Assembly (NCBI RefSeq): GCF_018320785.1
Contig: NW_024571691.1
Coordinates: 62,001-126,000, forward strand
From: Cheilinus undulatus
Lineage: Eukaryota; Chordata; Actinopteri; Labriformes; Labridae
Length of the DNA: 64,000 nt
Reading direction: 5' to 3'
Made by a program: the position numbers and the translations under genes. Shown in pieces: positions 57,901-64,000 of this stretch (position 1 is its first letter; the number at the start of each line of letters is the position of its first letter). The notes below the pieces were generated by a model, which saw nothing but the letters and a program-made list of their open reading frames with translations, made no database searches and was not told the DNA's origin.

Positions 57901-60900
57901 TATCTTCATATATAACTACAGTATGACACACCTGATATTTACCCTCAAATATAACTACAATATGACACACCTGATATTTACCCTCACATTTAACTACAAT
58001 ATGACACACCTGATATTTACCCTCACATAAAACTACGATATGACACACCTGATATTTACCCTCATATATAACTACAATACGACACACCTGATATTTACCC
58101 TCATATATAACTACAATACAACACACCTGATATTTACCCTCACATATAACTACGATACGACACACCTGATATTTACCCTCACATATAACTACGATACGAC
58201 ACACCTGATATTTACCCTCACATTTAACTACAATATGACACACCTGATATTTACCCTCACATATAACTACAATACGACACACCTGATATTTACCCTCATA
58301 TATAACTACAATGTGACACACCTGATATTTACCCTCATATATAACTACAATACGACACACCTGATATTTACCCTCATATATAACTACAGTATGACACACC
58401 TGATATTTACCTTCATATATAACTACAGTATGACACACCTGATATTTACCCTCACATATAACTACAATGTGACACACCTGATATTTACCCTCATATATAA
58501 CTACGATACAACACACCTGATTTTTAACTCATTGAGTGCCAGCCCTTTTATAAAATGGAAAATGACTTGTGCCAGCATTTTTGGCCATTTTGAGTCCTCT
58601 TTCATGACCCACAGAATATTTTGTACTATGACTTTGAAAACACCAAATAGTTGAAATGATTGAAGAAATCTCTACTTCCTCATGGAAAAACAAGTTTGTT
58701 TGCGCCTTGTTCTGTTCTTGATTTCTCTGAAGTTGAATAGAGGCTAGTTTCACCAGAAGACCACTTGTTTTCTAGAAAGCTGAGAAAAATGCATTTTTGT
58801 GAAAGAGAGTCTGTCAAGCAAAACAGTGAATTTAATGTTCTAATTTTGCCTTCAGTGACATAAAAGACATCTGAAAATTGTATTACAAATGTTATTTTGT
58901 GTTAAAATAAATAATGCTTCCAGTCAGTCATTCACACTCTGGAACTGGACGGCCTCCACGTGACCCCCCTATACGCCCACGTCCTCTCCCGCTTGCGTGT
59001 CCCCTGGCACACCCTGTAAATTATAGAAGTAATATAATATATATGTTTTATATATGTAATATATAATCTATAATATAGATTACCTCTTTTTCTGCCAACA
59101 GACGGTGTTATTGAACTGCATGGGGCTTGCTCTTCTCTCAAGTCTGCTTCTGAAATCACAGGAACACATGAGTGACGGTTTCACTCCAGAAATTTGTCTG
59201 AATAATCAGTGGGTTCCTAACATTAACTTACCTCCATCGCTCTGGGACGGAGAACAAGATCCTCTACGCTCACTTGGCAGCCATTCCTCAGAGTCTGGGT
59301 TGGAAAAGTCCGTCTCTGAAGTGTCGTCGCTGTATGCATCCAGCTGGCGAGCGGCTGCCTTTTTCCTCTGGTGCATGGGGGAGACCTCGCGGCATTCTTT
59401 AGCTTCTTGGCCGTCATAGGCAGATGAATGAAAGCGCTGATCCCTGGATTCACTGTTGTTAAGTTCAGTGTCAGTTTCAGTGAGTAAGCGATTTCTCAGG
59501 CAAAAGTTTAAAGTTTGTTCCAGCATCTCTTTTAGAACTTTTAGCTTAGATTACCTCCGTAACGATCGCTCTGCTCTTTGACCCCAGGGTCTCCACCTCT
59601 GATCTCTGGCTTTGATCTACCGTCTCTTCCGTGCTCCAACTACGTATCCCAGAAGCCCCAAAATTACTCAAAGGGAATGTGAGAGCACCCCCTTGTGCCA
59701 GCCGCCGAAAAAACACTTTGACATATATATATATATGTCAGTGGCACTGAACGAGTTAAGATACAATACATCTGACATAAAACAGTGACAGACACAAGCC
59801 CCGCTATGATACAGAACTGATTCCACAGCCCTGACGATGGTTACTTTATTGATATGGACCACTGGCCACAGATTATAAAATGTAAGAAAGCAAAAACAAA
59901 CATAGAAACCACTATGAATCTATTAAAATCTGTAGCCGTTTTTACACAGAGAATCCGCCATAAAGGCGAAAATGAATGCCCGTCTCTGTTCCGCAATGAG
60001 TAATTCACACAAAGGTGTAACAGAGCCGTGCACGCCCGAGCTTAAACACACACCCCGGCATCCCGTAATCAGATGGCAGCAGCTGCCAGAGTTTGGAGTT
60101 TCAATGAAACTCCAAACTCTGGATTTCTCGGTTCAAAATTTTGTATTTTCTAAATGAAATACGGGGAAAAGAACATGAACCTTCAGTTTGATTGATTAGA
60201 TCCGATAGACTTTTTCCTCCATGTTTCTGAGTTGGAGGTCCGACTTTAAGCACTGTCACAGCGCACGTATTTACATCGGAGGTCGGAAACTTCAGAGTAC
60301 CGAGCTCACTTGAACACATCATGGAGCTGTTCAGAGTTGCTGTGAGCAGAGATGTGTCTGCTCTCTCCTCTCCTGTACAGAGTGTGATCAGCTCTCTAAC
60401 CTCACACTCTCCCCAGTTAATCCACATTATTCTTTTTTATCCCGCTGTTGTATCTCTGATGAAATGCCGCTCGATTAAACTGCGCTGGTTTTTAAACCTC
60501 CCGTTTATGGAGACCGCAGTGCACACTCGCCATTGCGGAATGCTGTGATGTCCTTTCACACTCGTTGCGGAAAAGTCTGTTACGGCTCTGATGCTACCTC
60601 TCGATCCGGATCAGAGGTGGGGCGAGATCGACCCCCCATTGCGGAACGGTCGCTTTCAAACAGAACGGTGTTGTGGAACGAAGGCGTAACAGACACGGAA
60701 AAGAGAGGCAGTGTGAAAGTAGCTTGTGTGTGCTGTAGACCTCTGACCACAGACTGATGTTACCGATCCTTCCTCTCTGGTCTGTAGGTTTGAGGGCCTG
60801 TGTCTCCTTGCCATGCTGGTCAAAGACAGCTCCAGTGATCTGTTCCAGCAGCACTGTCTGTCCTGGCTACGCTCGCTGCAGCAGGTCATCCAGGTGAGAC

Positions 60901-61316
60901 GGAAACTTCCAGACACATTCGCAGTGTGATGATTAAAATGGAGGAATGTTTGAACCATAACCTCCTCTGATATCTGTGAATGTGACCCGTGTAGTCCCAG
61001 GCTCCGGTCCAGACAGTCCAGCTCGCCGTGACCATCCTGAAGGACATCCTGCAGTATTCGTGTCAGCTTCCTGAACTGGCCAGAGAGGTCGGCCTCAACT
61101 CCATCCTGGGCATCCTGACATCTCTGCTGGGACTCAAGACCGAGGTCAGGACCAGAAAGGCTCCAGTCTTGGATATTTAAAGGAGGTACCATCTGAATAT
61201 GAATCCCTCTGAGAGTGTTGCAGTAACACGTGCGTGTGTTTCAGTGTGAGCTGCCCGCCATGGAGGGGATGACGGCCTGTATGACGTTCTACCCTCGAGC
61301 CTGTGGATCTCTGAAG
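54942..61316 (+). CDS. pelp1: PELP1 (Rix1-type scaffold), exons 1-5, incomplete at window end
   Basis: Nuclear and nucleolar scaffold of the PELP1-TEX10-WDR18 (Rix1/5FMC) complex in 60S ribosome maturation; in mammals also a nuclear-receptor coregulator. Exons: 54942-55082, 55275-55339, 60788-60893, 60995-61144, 61245-61316; 534 nt, 178 codons, all phases consistent. Start [15 protein letters not shown]. Family motifs: [57 protein letters not shown] and [13 protein letters not shown], all in the RIX1 N-terminal helical-repeat domain. LxxLL motifs LPALL (exon 1) and LTSLL (exon 4) are visible. The last exon ends on a GTCAGA donor. The remaining 2.7 kb hold no further exon, so intron 5 exceeds the window. 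Intron 2 (55340-60787) contains a 3-kb minisatellite, a piggyBac relic and another MITE. Confidence 0.95.
55388..58520. repeat. 39-bp minisatellite, about 80 copies, pelp1 intron 2
   Basis: Units ACACACCTGATATTTACC plus CTCATATATAACTACAGTATG (c/t before tcatat). The array starts about 50 bp after the exon 2 donor. Units in the left 2.3 kb are nearly identical. Toward the right end (57780-58520) they diverge (acgatacgac, cacatttaac), a classic old-edge/young-core pattern. 39 bp is 13 codons, so both strands are open: a 761-codon frame on the - strand and a 594-codon frame on the + strand, neither a gene. Confidence 0.97.
58524..59759 (-). mobile_element. piggyBac-like element, internally deleted
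   Basis: TTAA at both edges (58524-58527 and 59756-59759). Inverted ends TTAACTCATTGAGTGCC and, on the other strand, TTAACTCGTTCAGTGCC. On the - strand 59526-59233 encodes [15 protein letters not shown], then an acidic Ser-rich stretch ([16 protein letters not shown]) like the N-termini of piggyBac-type transposases, followed by a GTAAGT donor. The DDD catalytic region is absent. Inserted directly at the right edge of the 39-bp array. Confidence 0.85.
59760..60787. other. Rest of pelp1 intron 2; probable MITE at about 59935-60725
   Basis: The left phrase TAGCCGTTTTTACACAGAG (59933) and the complement of the right phrase GAGGCAGTGTGAAAGTAGC (60704-60722) are loosely inverted. Similar GTTCCGC/GCGGAAC words lie inside both halves, which suggests a fish MITE with decayed ends. 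No target duplication identified. Contains the palindrome at 60086-60122. Confidence 0.4.
60086..60122. repeat. Perfect 37-bp palindrome (18-bp arms, 1-nt centre)
   Basis: Left arm CCAGAGTTTGGAGTTTCA, centre A (60104), right arm the exact reverse complement. Such an arm-to-arm palindrome would extrude as a cruciform or fold back in RNA, and is normally unstable. Confidence 0.95.
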
Positions 61317-61574
61317 GTCAGACACCGACAGAAAACTGCAGTGATTTTTGGTAACATGAGTTAAAATCAACAAAATGCTGAGTCAGCGTTCATGGCATAT
61401 GCTCTTTACTGTCATGCTTTCTGCCGCTCACTTCTTTGGCTCGCTGCTTCTTCTACTAAATTAATCCAATTCAAACCATGTAGATGTCAATAAAATCAGC
61501 CAAATTAGGACATTGTTCAAACCTTCAGGAATATTCAGAGATTTACTAAAAAGTTGGGAGTATTGGAATGAATA
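61317..61574. other. pelp1 intron 5, first part, nothing recognised
   Basis: Non-coding; no exon or repeat supported. Confidence 0.5.
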
Positions 61575-63010
61575 GCTAGAACAGTGATACTCAACATGTG
61601 GCTCTTTTGTGAGGATTTATTCCCCTAGAAAACCTTAGAAAGGAGAGCATGACCTCAAAAAATATCCATTGCAAATCAGTTCAAATCAGTTTGAATTCCC
61701 ACATTTATAGAGGTGGATTTAATTGTCAACCTTTGTTTTCTGTATGTACATTTCCATTGCCCTTACTTGCAGTTTTTTGCCACTTGTAATCAATTTTTAC
61801 TGCTTTAAGCCCACTTTTGCCAGTTCTTTTTGCCACGTTTAGCGAATTAAAGCCATGTTTTGCCATGGTCTTTGCTGCTTTTTCACCATTTTCCACCATT
61901 TTACCCCATTTAAGACACTTTTACACTTGTTTTTGCCATGTTTTGTTGCTTTTTGCTCTTTTTTTACTACTTCTATCTATTTTTGCCACAGTTTTTTGCC
62001 TCTTTTATCCTGCTTATTGCTATTTGCAGTTTTTTCAATGGCAAAGCTAGCTTTAATGGGTGAGACGTGATGGAAAAATGGTGAAAAGGGGTAAAAATGG
62101 GATAAAAGTGGGAAAAAATGAGCAAAAAGTGTCATTAAGAAGTGGCAAAAATGGGCAAAAAAATAGATAACGGGGTAGTTGATAGCAAAAGTTAGCTTAG
62201 ATGGGTAAAAATGGGTGATAAAGGGCAAAAATAGGATAAAAGTGACAACAATGGGAAGAGTGTCAAAAGGGAGTGGCAAAAATGTGCAAAAAACAGGAAA
62301 AAAAGGATTACTTTAAGATATTCTTTTGTTCCTTTATTAGTCCCACAAGGGGAAATTCACAGTTGACACTCTATCGTTATACATGCTACACACACATAGG
62401 CTGAATTACATGCAAATACACATGCACAAACAGGATCCCCATGGACATGCACTAATGGAGAGATGTCTTAATGGCAAAGGCTGCCTAAATGGCTGAAATG
62501 ACACAAAAATGGGAAAAAGTAGCAAAAAGGAGTTGCGTAAATGGGCCAAGAAAAGAGGAAACAAGTGTTATTTAATGGCAAAGCTAGCTTTAATGCCTGA
62601 GAAGTGATGAAAAAATGGTGAAAAGGGGTAAAAATGGGAAAAAAGTGTCAATAAGAAGTGGCAAAAATGGGCAAAAAATGGAAAAAAGGGGTATTTAATG
62701 GAAAAAGGTAACTTAAATGGGCAAAAGTAGTGAAACAATGGTCCAATTAAGGGAAAAAAACAGGAAACAAGCGGTATTTAATGGCAAAAGATAGCTTGAA
62801 TGGGCAAAAATGTGTGAAAAAGGGCAACAATAGGATAAAAGTGATAGCAATGGGAAGAGTGTTGAAAAGGAGTGGCAAAAATGGGCCAAAAAATAGGTAA
62901 AAAGGGCTACTTAATGGCAAAGGTTGCTTAAATGGGTGAAAAGTGACAAAAAATGCTGAAAAAGGGCAAAAATGAGAGAAATATGGCAAAAATGAGATAA
63001 ATGGGACAAT
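61575..63010. repeat. hAT-like end and degenerate GGCAAAAATGGG repeat, partly inverted
   Basis: CAGTGATACTCAACATGTGG (61581) resembles a CAGTG-type hAT terminus. 61760-62040 is T-rich with TTTTGCCA phrases; 62040-63010 is A-rich with the complementary TGGCAAAAATGGG phrases, so the two halves could form a large imperfect hairpin centred near 62040. A piece is repeated (AATGGCAAAGCTAGCTTTAATG at 62037 and 62576). A LINE tail interrupts it at 62337-62475. Confidence 0.6.
62337..62475 (-). mobile_element. 3' tail fragment of a LINE
   Basis: On the - strand it ends GAATTTCCCCTTGTGGGACT followed by AATAAAGG, a 3' terminus shared by many fish L2/Rex-type LINEs. Only about 140 bp are present, a 5'-truncated insertion. 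Confidence 0.55.
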
Positions 63011-64000
63011 AAGTGTTAGATTTAAAACCTTCTGTGTCAGTCTGGGAAACAAACTGATTAATGTGGTTGTTTCTGAGGTCAAACTTTTCCTTTTTTAAGG
63101 TTTTCTGGGGGAATAATATTTCAAGTTAAAGCTGCAAGCAGCGATGACGGGCCCTTGCAACCCGTTGCACGTCGGGATGTGTCGCGACCGTGGGTGTGTG
63201 GCAACCGTCGGGTGCCAGCAACAAGCCGCGCTGCTCCCATGGGGTTTGTGGGTTTGCAACACTCACAGTTTCACAGAAACAGAGGGTGATACCCCTCATT
63301 AATTTCCAGAGCTTGCTGTTACTTTGGCAGTAAAACCACATGAGAAGAAGGCATGAGCCCTGAAAATTTGGAACTCCAAAAAATGAACAAATCACTGGAT
63401 CGTCAGCTTCACAGCTCCTCTTTCTGCTCTGCTCGGCTCAGTTGCTCTCTCTCTTTCTCTTTTGCATGTTTGCAGCCTCACTCCCTCTTCCTCTCGTTCA
63501 CGCTCACTCCACAGGAGAAAAATGACTGAGTGGCTGAATGCATTAACTGTTTTCAGACTGTTGCAATCATTGTGTGGGAGACAGAGGAGATAATGCAGAG
63601 GTACAGATGTGTACAAGTTCATTTCATTGTTTTCCTCAATGCTTTGATATCTCCTCTCAGTTTATTTTATATTATATTCATGGATAAACAGACAGATACA
63701 AACAGTACTTTCCTGCAAACCAAGCACCCTCAGTAACATATATTTCATGCCTGTGACACAAACGACCCCTCAAATGAAAGCAGACACTCCTCAGATTCCA
63801 GCAGTATCTCTTTTGTCAGTCTAGGATCAAAACTCACTGAGAAAACAGCAGACAAACAGACTAAGCAAAAATCCCCTTTGTCAATCAAAACAATGTATTT
63901 CATCCTAACATTGATGTTTTTTTAATTGATGGTAGTCCCAGTTAAATAAATCCACTTGTAAGTGATACTCCAATGTCTTCCCACCACTTTGACCCTGTCC
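63011..64000. other. pelp1 intron 5, probable interspersed repeat at about 63125-63240
   Basis: GTTAAAGCTGCAAGCAGCG (63125) followed by ATGACGGGCCCTTGCAACCC looks like a repeat I have met often in fish DNA, class not assigned. The remainder has no recognisable exon or element. Confidence 0.35.

Noticed and set aside
56231-58516. 761-codon open frame on the - strand (and 594 codons on the + strand)
   Set aside because: Both are translations of the 39-bp pelp1-intron minisatellite; both strands are open because the unit is 13 codons, and no splice or start evidence exists.

Overview
The window is a piece of a teleost fish genome. The evidence is spliced vertebrate genes, fish-type Tc1, piggyBac, Harbinger, hAT, LINE, SINE and sushi-like LTR elements, and an extreme load of minisatellites. 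Three genes can be assembled exon by exon. arrb2 (beta-arrestin 2, + strand, 14 coding exons, 16046-45148) is intact at 407 codons. med11 (Mediator head subunit, - strand, 3 exons, 52299-54721) is intact at 116 codons. pelp1 (PELP1/Rix1-type ribosome-biogenesis scaffold, + strand, first 5 exons, 54942-61316) runs off the right end. ARRB2, PELP1 and MED11 are also neighbours in human. med11 and pelp1 are head to head with 220 bp between start codons; arrb2 and med11 converge. A lone signal-peptide exon on the - strand at 9394-9478 probably starts a fourth gene that extends left or lies in introns I could not resolve.

Layout. 1-1480: decayed LINE remnants. 1640-7520: a 55-bp minisatellite split by a 4-kb LINE (- strand, with a 2A-like motif). 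7520-10290: SINE, DNA-transposon scraps, the signal-peptide exon. 10290-15790: a 73-bp array, then ATT-rich satellite. 15830-45148: arrb2, whose introns hold a Tc1-like element carrying a 30-bp array, a second Tc1 element with a broken transposase, a chromodomain Ty3/gypsy element, and about 9.3 kb of 27- and 30-bp arrays in intron 13. 45240-52150: two MITE/Harbinger insertions and three unrelated minisatellites. 52299-61316: med11 and pelp1, each with a transposon/minisatellite complex inside an intron. 61317-64000: pelp1 intron 5 with A/T-rich dispersed repeats. By eye, tandem arrays make up a little under half of the window.

The most interesting pattern is that arrays have copied splice acceptors of arrb2. 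An 83-bp duplication upstream of exon 9 makes four decoy acceptors, each carrying the first 22 nt of the exon followed by an in-frame stop. The intron-13 arrays end exactly at the exon-14 acceptor and are made of units that resemble it. Splicing to such units would add Asn-His-stop right after the clathrin box, giving a beta-arrestin without its C-tail. A second pattern is that two copies of one Tc1-like element, 34 kb apart, both carry a tandem expansion of the same 30-bp transposase segment. Nearly all long open frames in the window are artefacts of repeat units whose length is a multiple of three.
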